From Bacillota bacterium (lineage in GTDB: Bacteria; Bacillota_E; Sulfobacillia; Sulfobacillales; Sulfobacillaceae): a stretch of DNA of 5,585 nucleotides. A program made the translations under genes and the position numbers. The first letter of the stretch is position 1. The number at the start of each line of letters is the position of its first letter. The stretch lies in assembly GCA_021820645.1 (NCBI GenBank), contig JAKADJ010000186.1:1-5585 (forward strand), read 5' to 3'. Below are positions 1-5,542 of the stretch, one piece after another. The notes beneath the pieces were generated by a model. It was not told where the DNA came from, did no database searches, and saw nothing but the letters and a program-made list of their open reading frames with translations.

Positions 1-76
1 CTGCCTTAACAAAATCTTCATCGCCATGTAGTGCTCCTGCTTTTATTAATTGGCGTAAAATTCTCCCTTCAGCCAT
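1..76 (-). CDS. N-terminus of a protein running off the left edge, possibly an AAA-family ATPase
   Basis: Only the first 25 codons are inside the window. The ATG (plus positions 74-76) is preceded by a near-perfect ribosome binding site, GGGAGGTG read on the minus strand (plus 82-89), five bases upstream, so this is a real translation start. The visible peptide begins MAEGRILRQLIKAG and continues ALHGDEDFVKA. A short basic/hydrophobic helix followed by an acidic D-E-D-F segment resembles the N-terminus of AAA ATPases of the kind found beside subtilisin-like proteases, but 25 residues are too few to assign a family. The gene diverges from the plus-strand tRNA fragment and lies in the AT-richer end of the window. 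I am confident of the start and unsure of the product. Confidence 0.6.
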   Translation of the reverse strand, partial: MAEGRILRQLIKAGALHGDEDFVKA

Positions 77-353
77 CTTCACACCTCCCTTCTCGCAAAA
101 ATTAGAATACGTGAATTAGTACCATTTTATTCCATGTAGTCTTGGCCAAGTCGCAAAGTTCCTTGAGAGAATTTTACCAAATTTTAAGAGACTGAACGGC
201 TCTCGTTCGACAATGGTGCCGAGACGCAGATCAATTAGTATAAATTCACGCAAACCGATGAGGCTTTGGCACAGACCAAAATGTCCTCAAATCCGCATTG
301 TATATAGATTTTTGTCAATCGAGAGCAGCTGCTGAAACGGAAAAAAGGCTAGG
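77..353. other. AT-rich intergenic region with short palindromes and repeats
   Basis: I see no coding region. The stretch holds the 5' untranslated region of the leftward partial gene, a perfect 10-bp palindrome CTTGGCCAAG at 141-150, a direct repeat AATTAGTA at 114-121 and 233-240, and an inverted repeat CGTGAATT (110-117) with AATTCACG (243-250). These could be regulator sites for the leftward gene. I could not find a convincing -35/-10 pair with correct spacing. No tRNA 5' half is recognisable before the tRNA-like sequence at its right end. Confidence 0.4.
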
Positions 354-403
354 GCCTCTGACTCACATTCAAGAGGTCACAGGTTCGATACCTGTCGTCC
401 CCA
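354..403 (+). pseudogene. 3' half of a tRNA-Val(CAC), likely attachment-site remnant
   Basis: Reading rightwards, the sequence follows tRNA layout exactly. The anticodon stem is at 357-361 and 369-373 around loop CTCACAT (362-368, anticodon CAC for valine). A 5-base variable loop (374-378) is followed by a perfect T arm, ACAGG-TTCGATA-CCTGT (379-395), the 3' acceptor strand CGTCCCC (396-402) and discriminator A403. The anticodon stem is damaged (T357-G373 wobble, C358-A372 mismatch). The expected 5' acceptor GGGGACG and a D arm are absent upstream, so this cannot fold as a functional tRNA. A lone tRNA 3' half is the usual trace left at one end of an element that integrated into a tRNA gene. 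Assigning it to such an element is inference, because no integrase is in the window. Confidence 0.7.
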
Positions 404-668
404 ACATAGACAACCGAAAATCAAGGATTTCAGGGATCTCCCAGCTAGTAAGCCAAGGGCGGTTAAGGGTGGAGACATCAGAGAAGACCGACCTAATGTG
501 CGGAGAGGAAACTAAAGCACTTCGCACCAACGCCAACGTCGTGATGCCCATTGCTATTTTGCCATTATCACCCTGACTGCTAGCCATAGCTTTTTTGTGG
601 GGACAGGGGCGGCCTTGTTCACTATGACTTAAGTGTGTCCCGCCCCTATCATGAAAGGAGTGAATTGC
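404..668. other. Non-coding stretch and leader of the actin-like gene fragment
   Basis: No credible gene is seen between the tRNA fragment and the partition-gene fragment. Open frames here on both strands read through the tRNA remnant (antisense peptide GTTGIEPVTS, sense peptide VTGSIPVVP), a familiar sign of spurious ORFs made from tRNA sequence. The right end contains an inverted repeat at 605-647 and the ribosome binding site AAAGGAG at 654-660 for the GTG start at 669. Confidence 0.4.
605..647 (+). repeat. 8-bp inverted repeat just upstream of the actin-like fragment
   Basis: AGGGGCGG at 605-612 is perfectly complementary to CCGCCCCT at 640-647, separated by 27 bases. A second, competing pairing, GGGACA (600-605) with TGTCCC (636-641), shares bases with it. 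The repeat ends 21 bases before the GTG start. It could be an operator or a leader structure for a partition operon, which are often autoregulated, but function is inference. Confidence 0.45.
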
Positions 669-908
669 GTGCAGTGTGCCATTGACGCTGGACATGGCTA
701 TACCAAAGCGCTTGCGCTTAATGGAGCCCGTCTGGTGTTTCCCAGCTTGATTTGTCCTCCTCCGGCGCATGTTGATCTTGGTGAGTTTGCCCCATCGGAT
801 GCGATGATGATTGATGGGCCGCCGTTTCTCGTGGGAAAACCGGCTCGAGCCCATGCGACCCCTCTTTGGAGCTTATCATTACCCATACTGCCAATAACAT
901 CCAGATAG
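669..908 (+). pseudogene. N-terminal fragment of a ParM/StbA-like plasmid segregation actin
   Basis: The GTG start at 669 is chosen over the ATG at 651 because AAAGGAG (654-660) sits eight bases upstream of it, and because the protein then begins right at the conserved first strand. The 79-residue reading frame shows the actin-superfamily phosphate-1 motif D-A-G-H-G-Y-T-K (residues 6-13). It then has F-P-S-L (24-27) and G-K-P-A (56-59), all typical of the N-terminal subdomain of ParM/StbA/Alp-like actins. Intact relatives are roughly 300 or more residues and form filaments that push plasmid copies apart. Here family-like sequence stops near residue 67 (about base 870), followed by a dozen unrelated residues and a TAG. 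The nucleotide-binding site would be incomplete, so the product cannot work. The break is probably tied to arrival of the neighbouring insertion-sequence material. It indicates past plasmid or integrative-element DNA at this place. Confidence 0.65.
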
Positions 909-1053
909 TCGGGCGATGACAACCGAGTCAGCCGGGATCCTTCTGCGTTTCAGAGAGAATGGAAACGGCAAACCCCCTCTACGGCGAGTTTTTTTGGGGT
1001 ACACCCATGCGCCGTCGCGTGTGCGACGGGTTGATCTTTCCCCCCCGATCAGA
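909..1053. other. Non-coding interval, probably the flank of the insertion-sequence remnant
   Basis: Lies between the broken actin-like frame and the stop of the leftward transposase. No recognisable coding sequence is seen. It contains a perfect hairpin (1012-1029) and a TGATC/GATCA repeat around a C-run (1032-1051). One terminal inverted repeat of the element should be in or near this stretch, but I cannot identify it because the other end of the element is missing. Confidence 0.35.
1012..1029. repeat. Perfect 7-bp hairpin, CCGTCGC-GTGT-GCGACGG
   Basis: CCGTCGC (1012-1018) pairs fully with GCGACGG (1023-1029) around a GTGT loop. It lies 25 bases beyond the stop codon of the transposase remnant, in the position of a transcription terminator or an IS-end structure. 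There is no proper T-run directly after the stem on either strand, so a classic intrinsic terminator is doubtful. Confidence 0.5.
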
Positions 1054-1964
1054 TTAGGAGGGATCCGTTTGAGCGAATCGCATCCCCAAAACGATCCATT
1101 GTAATTCCCGATAACCGCGCCATAGTGTTTTCACACCGGGATTGCCGTCGCTGGCGCGACCAATAAAGCCCCCGAGTTTTGCCATCGTATGGATCGCCTC
1201 CCGTAAGGTGAGGCAATGATGAGGATCCACCGGACCAGCCCCGGGGACCCTTTCGGGGTCGTTTCCGAGCATACAGTTCTTGCAAGCCTGCTCTTCTTCG
1301 ACGGTAAAGACAACGGAACAGGGTTGATCGGGATCGTGACGCGCCTGGTGAGTCATCCATAAAATACGCCACGCAATGATCGCATAGAGAGCGATGGCCC
1401 GCTGAAGTCGGTCAAACGTTTCTAATTGGAGCTTTTCCACGTTGCTCCCCCCGCTTTTTAAGATAAAATGCAGACGTTCGATTCGCCAGCGATACGTGTA
1501 CCACCGCAGAATCCGTTGGGCATCCGAGAAATTCTCCACAGGCAACGCGGTGAGCAGGATCCACTGGATCGGCGGGATCCCCGCCGGGGGATGAATTTCT
1601 TGAGCCAGAACAATCTGCACGGTCGGTGTGCTCAAGTGATCACCCTGACGGTCCCGGGGAATTTGTCAGGTCACGGTGGTGGTCTGCAGGGTCAGCGTAG
1701 CCTGGCGCAGGGGCTGCTCCTCTTTCTGTGTGGCACATCAATTTCCACGGTCCCTAAAATATCCGTGGCTTCTACGGCTGCCCAGAGATAGCCTTCGGGG
1801 TCTGCCGGACGGCGGTTTCGCGCACTGCGTACCAGGACATCATAGGATGCCGTCTGCGCTGCGACAAACACCTCGTAGATATCGGCTTCGCGATCACCAA
1901 TCATCACCGCATGCATGACGACCGGCACGCCACGGGTCGCGTCATTTAGGGAATAGAATGCGTC
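1054..1964 (-). pseudogene. Decayed IS4-family (IS50/Tn5-like) transposase, N-terminus missing
   Basis: The fragment encodes the C-terminal two thirds of a DDE transposase. The segment G-D-R-E-A-D-I-Y carries the second catalytic aspartate and matches the C-D-R-E-A-D-I region of Tn5 transposase. Further on comes the IS4-family signature Y-x2-R-x3-E-x6-K (in YTYRWRIERLHFILK), which holds the catalytic glutamate, then the helical C-terminal domain. The region with the first aspartate is absent; reading begins abruptly near 1964 at the stop codon of the next gene. Within the fragment the frame is lost by a one-base deletion in a short A-run (plus about 1723-1725), and an in-frame TGA (plus 1666-1668) interrupts the second part. 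Family members are usually around 450 residues, so the element is truncated and inactive. An apparent restart near 1635 is not believable as a separate protein. Confidence 0.85.
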
Positions 1965-2336
1965 TTACATATCGGATTGAAAAAATTCGTACACGTTCTC
2001 GCGCTGAACGATGCGCTGCACAAAACGCTCAAAGCGGGGGGGATCCTCACGACTGGCGGTTAAATCCACCCACCATCGGAAATAGTCGCGTTGGGCCTGT
2101 TTGATTGCTTCCGCTTCCTCATCCATGCGGCGGCGCACGCGTTCTTCGATGCCTAAATAAGAGTTTAAGGCCAATAAGGCCACCCCGATGGTTAAGACCC
2201 CCAGAATGACGGTATCGAAATGGGTCACGAATAAGGCGGCTGACGCTCGGGCAGGATCGAGCATCAATACTAAAAACGGAGCCACGAAAATTATTATGAT
2301 GGCAATCCATCCCATAAGTCCCGGGCGACGTGTCAT
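1965..2336 (-). CDS. Small two-helix membrane protein of unknown function
   Basis: 123 residues. The ATG at plus 2334-2336 is preceded by GAGAGGG about eight bases upstream, an acceptable ribosome binding site. Two hydrophobic segments, about 9-26 and 40-60, predict two membrane helices with a short loop. A strongly charged helical stretch (63-85, rich in E and R) and a soluble tail with aromatic and basic residues (to 123) follow. I do not recognise a family. The stop TAA is the last codon before the transposase homology begins, in the same frame. The original C-terminus may therefore have been cut off by the insertion, with the present stop fixed at the junction. It lies 128 bases downstream of the NmrA-like gene and could be co-transcribed with it or have its own promoter in the AT-rich gap. 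Confidence 0.6.
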   Translation of the reverse strand: MTRRPGLMGWIAIIIIFVAPFLVLMLDPARASAALFVTHFDTVILGVLTIGVALLALNSYLGIEERVRRRMDEEAEAIKQAQRDYFRWWVDLTASREDPPRFERFVQRIVQRENVYEFFQSDM

Positions 2337-2409
2337 GGTTCATCCCTCTCTATGGTGTGTCCCTTGCTTCGGCACTCAGGATAATTTTAATACAATAGGA
2401 GGTGTTACG

Positions 2410-2544
2410 ATGCCTTCTCCTAGAAATGGGAGATGCCGTAAGACTGGGATAAGCTTCATGGGCATCAGGACGATCGACAGCCTGTTTGATGGACGCGGGT
2501 TAACCACTCCTCATAGGTTTGCAAGCGGAGGGGTGTGGGGGTAG
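2410..2544 (+). CDS. Possible 44-aa peptide or truncated gene start with strong RBS
   Basis: An ATG at 2410 stands five bases after the perfect ribosome binding site AGGAGGTG (2397-2404), itself preceded by an AT-rich stretch. The frame (starting MPSPRNGRCRKTG) ends at a TAG at 2542-2544 and overlaps the 3' end of the leftward NmrA-like gene by 80 bases. No family is recognised, and the second half is simply antisense to a real gene. This may be the surviving start of a gene whose body was lost, a small peptide, or chance. The only firm evidence is the ribosome binding site. Confidence 0.25.
   Translation: MPSPRNGRCRKTGISFMGIRTIDSLFDGRGLTTPHRFASGGVWG
2416..2433. repeat. Hairpin with GAAA tetraloop between convergent frames
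   Basis: TCTCCTA (2416-2422) and TGGGAGA (2427-2433) form a seven-pair stem (one G-T wobble) around a GAAA loop. The stem is flanked by a direct repeat ATGCC (2410-2414 and 2433-2437). It lies about 30 bases beyond the stop of the NmrA-like gene and just after the plus-strand ATG. It might act as a weak 3'-end structure for the leftward operon; no T-run follows, so it is not a standard terminator. Confidence 0.35.
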
Positions 2545-3370
2545 GTGTCCAGGACCGCTTCCTCAACCAATGGAGTAAGGCGGCCATCTGGGGATGGATT
2601 AAACGTAGCCCTTGCGCCAACCCGCAAATTCTCGGGATAGGTCGGGGCATGAGGGCGTTCCACTGCGCACATAATGTTGATGCGGCTTGTGCGGTGCCAA
2701 TCAGTTCATAAGTCTGATCATGGGATCCGTGGGGATCTTCAAAGGCCCACTGAACCATGTTTCCCACATCCCTGAGCGTTGTTAAGGGAACGGGATGATC
2801 CGGGGCCATGACAGCCCGCAAGGTGGCGAGAAACCATCGTCCCACCCACAAACGATGGCGTGACAGAATCTGTTGAATCGCGGGCGGAAACGGTAATGAG
2901 GCCCCCAGAAAATCGTCCATGAAGAGTCCAGGCCGTACAATAGTAAACGGCAACCCCGATTGTCGCAGCTGATCCTCCAAGATGGCTTTACCATCAATCA
3001 CGCCAATCCCCTGGCGTTTTTCGGCTCCGAGTCCCGAGGCGTAAACGACATGGGGCTGATGGCCTGTGGCCTGTGCCGTTTCGATGATATGGGATCCCAG
3101 GAGGATTTCTGTCTGCATCCCCAGGTCCCACACGTTTTGCACACTAAAAATTCCCACGGCATCTTGGACGATCGGTTTTAAGGTGCGCGGATCCGCCAGG
3201 TCTCCCTTTACCACTTCGGCCCCGTGTTGAGAGAGCTGGCGGGCCTTTTCCCCTGCGGGATGACGGGTGACGGCCCGCACCGTCCAACCTGCTGCGAGAA
3301 GTTGGTGAGCCACCTGCCCCCCCTGATTACCGGTGGCCCCGATCACCACAATAGGTCCCGACTTGTTCAT
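2465..3370 (-). CDS. NmrA-type NAD(P)-binding Rossmann-fold protein (atypical SDR family)
   Basis: 301 residues, a normal length for the NmrA/HSCARG-like group of atypical short-chain dehydrogenases. The N-terminus has the dinucleotide-binding loop G-A-T-G-N-Q-G (residues 11-17) after a hydrophobic strand, then K-G-D-L-A-D (55-60), typical of the adenine-site region. I-D-G-K-A-I-L-E (125-132) and the family-typical P-F-T-I-V-R-P-G (141-148) follow. Relatives are cytosolic NAD(P)H sensors or reductases; the substrate cannot be told from sequence. The start at plus 3370 is chosen because the Rossmann strand begins directly after it and because the upstream gene's stop overlaps it as TGATG, pointing to coupled translation. 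The frame is open further upstream to 3739, but that stretch is antisense-frame shadow of the preceding gene. Last gene of the leftward operon. Confidence 0.88.
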   Translation of the reverse strand: MNKSGPIVVIGATGNQGGQVAHQLLAAGWTVRAVTRHPAGEKARQLSQHGAEVVKGDLADPRTLKPIVQDAVGIFSVQNVWDLGMQTEILLGSHIIETAQATGHQPHVVYASGLGAEKRQGIGVIDGKAILEDQLRQSGLPFTIVRPGLFMDDFLGASLPFPPAIQQILSRHRLWVGRWFLATLRAVMAPDHPVPLTTLRDVGNMVQWAFEDPHGSHDQTYELIGTAQAASTLCAQWNALMPRPIPRICGLAQGLRLIHPQMAALLHWLRKRSWTPTPTPLRLQTYEEWLTRVHQTGCRSS

Positions 3371-3867
3371 CAGGATAGTGCGGTGGGAGTCGGGCCGTGT
3401 CTCCAGGCTTTCCACAGCAGAAATCCCAGCAATCCCGGAGCTTGAATGATGGCATAAGCCCAGGGAGCATGAGCGGGGGGCAACGGTAACAGGGTAAACT
3501 GGGCCACTCCGTGGGCCAAGGCGCAGCCCATGGCGGCTAGCCGGCGACTCCAAACCGGGGAAGGGGAACCGAAATAGAGGGCCAAGGCCACCCACAGACT
3601 GAGATTCGTGCCATCGGAGAAGAGCGTCACCAAGACGATGGCGAACCCTAACACCACTTTTGCACTGTGGTGCAAGCCCCCATAACGGGCAAAAGCCGGG
3701 ATACTCAGCAGCAAAGCCACAAATCCTGCGAGTATCCACGGCAGAAAAAAGGCGGGGGAAATGGGCCCATGGATTAGGCGCAGCACGCTGCCGGCATCCA
3801 GCACAAGACTGATCAGGAGGGCCCCGAACAGTCCAGACTGCGTGGGCCGACTCTTAACTATGGACAA
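3370..3867 (-). CDS. Polytopic membrane protein of unknown function, TTG start
   Basis: 165 residues from a TTG at plus 3865-3867. This start has GGGAGGT about ten bases upstream, whereas the upstream ATG at 3942 would add 25 polar residues lying inside the preceding gene and has no evident ribosome binding site. Hydrophobic segments near residues 12-32, 38-58, 69-84, 87-100, 108-129 and 136-153 suggest five or six membrane helices with short loops and a tiny basic tail. I do not recognise a family. The first 14 bases overlap the end of the preceding 265-aa gene, and its TGA shares a base with the next ATG. It is therefore the middle member of a tightly coupled three-gene unit and is probably made together with the NmrA-like protein. 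Confidence 0.7.
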   Translation of the reverse strand: MSIVKSRPTQSGLFGALLISLVLDAGSVLRLIHGPISPAFFLPWILAGFVALLLSIPAFARYGGLHHSAKVVLGFAIVLVTLFSDGTNLSLWVALALYFGSPSPVWSRRLAAMGCALAHGVAQFTLLPLPPAHAPWAYAIIQAPGLLGFLLWKAWRHGPTPTALS

Positions 3868-4651
3868 TTTGCCACCAACCTCCCAAAAGATTTTTGTCGG
3901 GTCCGATCGCGGCGGTGCGGGCAGAGCCCGAAACCGACCCATTGGGGTAGGCTGTCACGACATTGTCAGCCCACAAGATTTGCGTATTCTGAAAAGCGGG
4001 AGCGTCTTCGATGGCATTCGTCCATCCTTGGAGAGACCCCGCCCTCACTTGCTGGCCGGACTGGTCTGCCAGAAAGAAGTCTCCATCGGGAAAGGGCGCG
4101 GCCACATGGCCCCACGTGTGGTAGTGGGAGATGTTGGCACCATTATAAGCAAAGCTGACGTAATCCCACACAATTCCCACCGTAATGCCGAAAATATCAT
4201 TCCATCCCGTTTCACAATACGCTCCGGATATGACGGCTGTGCCTCCTCCGCCCCGTGGCGGTGTTCGGGAGATCCCTGCCGCAATGGGTTGGGGAGACGG
4301 TGATGCTGAGGTCGGAATGCCGACTTTGACGATCTCCATTCCCGTCTGCGGATTCACTCCCAGCTCGCTTATGGCCATCGTTTGACCCCGGCCGACCCGG
4401 ATCGGCAAATAGGGGATGGAGGACAAGGCCGGTTTCGGCCCGAATCCAGAAATTTCGTAATAATGCACGTGACGCATGGCTAATGCGCGAGGTTGGGGGA
4501 TTTGTACGAGGTTGGATGCGCCCTGGCGTTCTTGCGTGGCTGTCAGGGGGCGCATTGCCTCCGTGCTCGATACGGAGAGAATCGGCGAACTGATGCGGCT
4601 TGACGCTGCTTGATACACCACGGCGACATGGCCGGATGGGGAGACTCCCAT
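3854..4651 (-). CDS. Unrecognised, probably beta-rich protein of 265 residues
   Basis: The ATG at plus 4649-4651 follows AGGAGGTG (minus strand, plus 4662-4669) at ten bases, and an in-frame stop lies a little upstream, so the start is well fixed. No membrane helix or classical signal peptide is visible. Residues 1-60 are rich in S, T, A and Q. Residues 64-112 look like alternating beta strands. A P/S/G-rich linker (113-137, ending in four glycines) separates these from a C-terminal domain rich in W, Y, G and N (138-265) with segments such as W-D-Y-V-S-F-A-Y-N-G and H-Y-H-T-W-G-H. This layout recalls secreted beta-sandwich proteins of acidophilic Firmicutes, but the missing signal peptide speaks against simple secretion. 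One cysteine (146). First gene of the operon, directly behind the palindromic repeats at 4742-4780. No function is assigned. Confidence 0.7.
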   Translation of the reverse strand: MGVSPSGHVAVVYQAASSRISSPILSVSSTEAMRPLTATQERQGASNLVQIPQPRALAMRHVHYYEISGFGPKPALSSIPYLPIRVGRGQTMAISELGVNPQTGMEIVKVGIPTSASPSPQPIAAGISRTPPRGGGGTAVISGAYCETGWNDIFGITVGIVWDYVSFAYNGANISHYHTWGHVAAPFPDGDFFLADQSGQQVRAGSLQGWTNAIEDAPAFQNTQILWADNVVTAYPNGSVSGSARTAAIGPDKNLLGGWWQIVHS

Positions 4652-4741
4652 GTTGTGTCTGCACCTCCTGGGGGTTTATGAGCGGAGAACTTATCAGGCT
4701 CCAGGTAAGTCCCTGTGGACGCTCTCGATGTCTCTTGACTG

Positions 4742-4780
4742 GGGGAGTACTCCGGGTGGAGACGGGGAGTACTCCCGGTG
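4742..4780. promoter_or_regulatory. Two 17-bp direct repeats with nested palindromes, 22 bp apart: candidate operator
   Basis: GGGGAGTACTCCGGGTG (4742-4758) and GGGGAGTACTCCCGGTG (4764-4780) differ at one base of 17 and repeat with a period of 22. Each encloses a perfect palindrome: GGAGTACTCC (4744-4753) and GGGAGTACTCCC (4765-4776). Two helical turns between centres would put two dimers on the same face of the DNA. The pair lies in the 150-bp gap, 22 bases past the stop of the LuxR-type gene and about 90-130 bases upstream of the ATG of the next gene, a suitable place for an activator site. The architecture is seen directly; binding by the neighbouring regulator is inference. Confidence 0.6.
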
Positions 4781-4801
4781 TACATCCAGGGATCCGGGGA
4801 C

Positions 4802-5542
4802 CTATGGCAATTCTTCGCGGTCCGTGATCCCCAGTTTGCGGTAAATATGGCGAATATGCGTCTTCACGGTGGTGGGCTCGATCTGGCACATCCGGGCAAT
4901 GTCTGCGATACTGTGCGCTTGCTTCAGATGATGATAGACTTCTCGCTCCCGATCTGTTAATCCGGTCATAGGGTCGGCAGGGCTGTCACGGGGCTCCTCG
5001 GCCATAGAGTCTGAGGGATTTCGGGGCCCATCCTGACGGGGATGCGCGACACTCATCGGGACGAGTGCGAAGATGAGGACGGTGAGAGCCCAAAACACTA
5101 ACAAAGCCGGAGAAAATGCCGGATGGTGCGTCACCTGCTGATAGAACCAGGTCCCGAGCAAGAGCAGTTCATCGGCGGCCAAGGCCGCCAGGCCCCCTAT
5201 CCAGTTCCAGTACGCCCAGCCTTCAAACACCAGGAGTACCAGAAACACGGGCGAATCCGTGCTGGTGGGATAGGCAAATTCCAGCAAAATGAGTCCCGCC
5301 GTCAAGGTATCGAGTCCCAGAGCGAAGAGACTGAGGATCCCACCCCATTCCGCAAAATCCGTCTTCCACCACAAACTGGCTAACAGGCCGTCATAAAGGA
5401 GTAAGAACCCGACCAGGGGCCAGCCAATAGGCAAGGGCACGTGATAGACCGGAGCCTCCCAGACCACCCAACCCACAATGCCACTGAGCAGTAAGCGGTA
5501 GACCACAAACAGGCCAAACACCCGGCGAGAAGGGGGGTGCAT
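4802..5542 (-). CDS. Membrane-embedded LuxR-family transcriptional regulator
   Basis: 246 residues. The N-terminal two thirds hold about six hydrophobic segments (near 9-28, 39-58, 67-88, 97-113, 114-134, 145-163), then a polar, D/P/R-rich linker (165-192). The C-terminus is a clear GerE/LuxR helix-turn-helix (194-246) with L-T-D-R-E-R-E (195-201) and the recognition-helix block T-V-K-T-H-I-R-H-I-Y-R-K-L-G-I (225-239). There is no receiver, kinase or ligand-binding domain, so it should sense through its membrane part and act as a one-component regulator tethered to the membrane. The DNA-binding end is predicted cytoplasmic. The ATG at plus 5540-5542 has only a poor ribosome binding site, and the frame stays open to the right edge, so the true start may differ slightly. 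It probably controls the operon that follows it. Confidence 0.85.
   Translation of the reverse strand: MHPPSRRVFGLFVVYRLLLSGIVGWVVWEAPVYHVPLPIGWPLVGFLLLYDGLLASLWWKTDFAEWGGILSLFALGLDTLTAGLILLEFAYPTSTDSPVFLVLLVFEGWAYWNWIGGLAALAADELLLLGTWFYQQVTHHPAFSPALLVFWALTVLIFALVPMSVAHPRQDGPRNPSDSMAEEPRDSPADPMTGLTDREREVYHHLKQAHSIADIARMCQIEPTTVKTHIRHIYRKLGITDREELP

Noticed and set aside
369..854. 161-aa minus-strand open frame and the 92-aa plus-strand frame at 298-576
   Set aside because: Both read through the tRNA remnant. The peptides GTTGIEPVTS and VTGSIPVVP are typical artefacts of translating tRNA 3' halves, and the minus frame then runs antisense to the actin-like fragment.
970..1000. Intrinsic terminator formed by CCCCC, a T-run and GGGG
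   Set aside because: The T-run lies inside the loop rather than after a stem, and the stem would be only four or five pairs.
1054..1635. A separate 193-aa transposase protein
   Set aside because: It is the continuation of the upstream fragment after a frameshift and a TGA; it lacks the first two catalytic aspartates and has no ribosome binding site.
3371..3739. N-terminal extension of the NmrA-like frame to 3739
   Set aside because: It overlaps the membrane protein gene in another frame, lacks a ribosome binding site, and the Rossmann strand begins right after the ATG at 3370.
3868..3942. ATG start at 3942 for the polytopic membrane protein
   Set aside because: It would lengthen the overlap with the preceding gene to about 90 bases and adds polar residues without a ribosome binding site; the TTG at 3867 has GGGAGGT upstream.
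3761..4303. 180-aa plus-strand frame
   Set aside because: Antisense to two well-supported leftward genes, with no ribosome binding site and no family resemblance.
4212..4889. 225-aa minus-strand frame spanning two genes
   Set aside because: It is a shifted-frame shadow of the 265-aa protein, the intergenic gap and the end of the regulator; composition is R/P/S-rich and no domain is visible.
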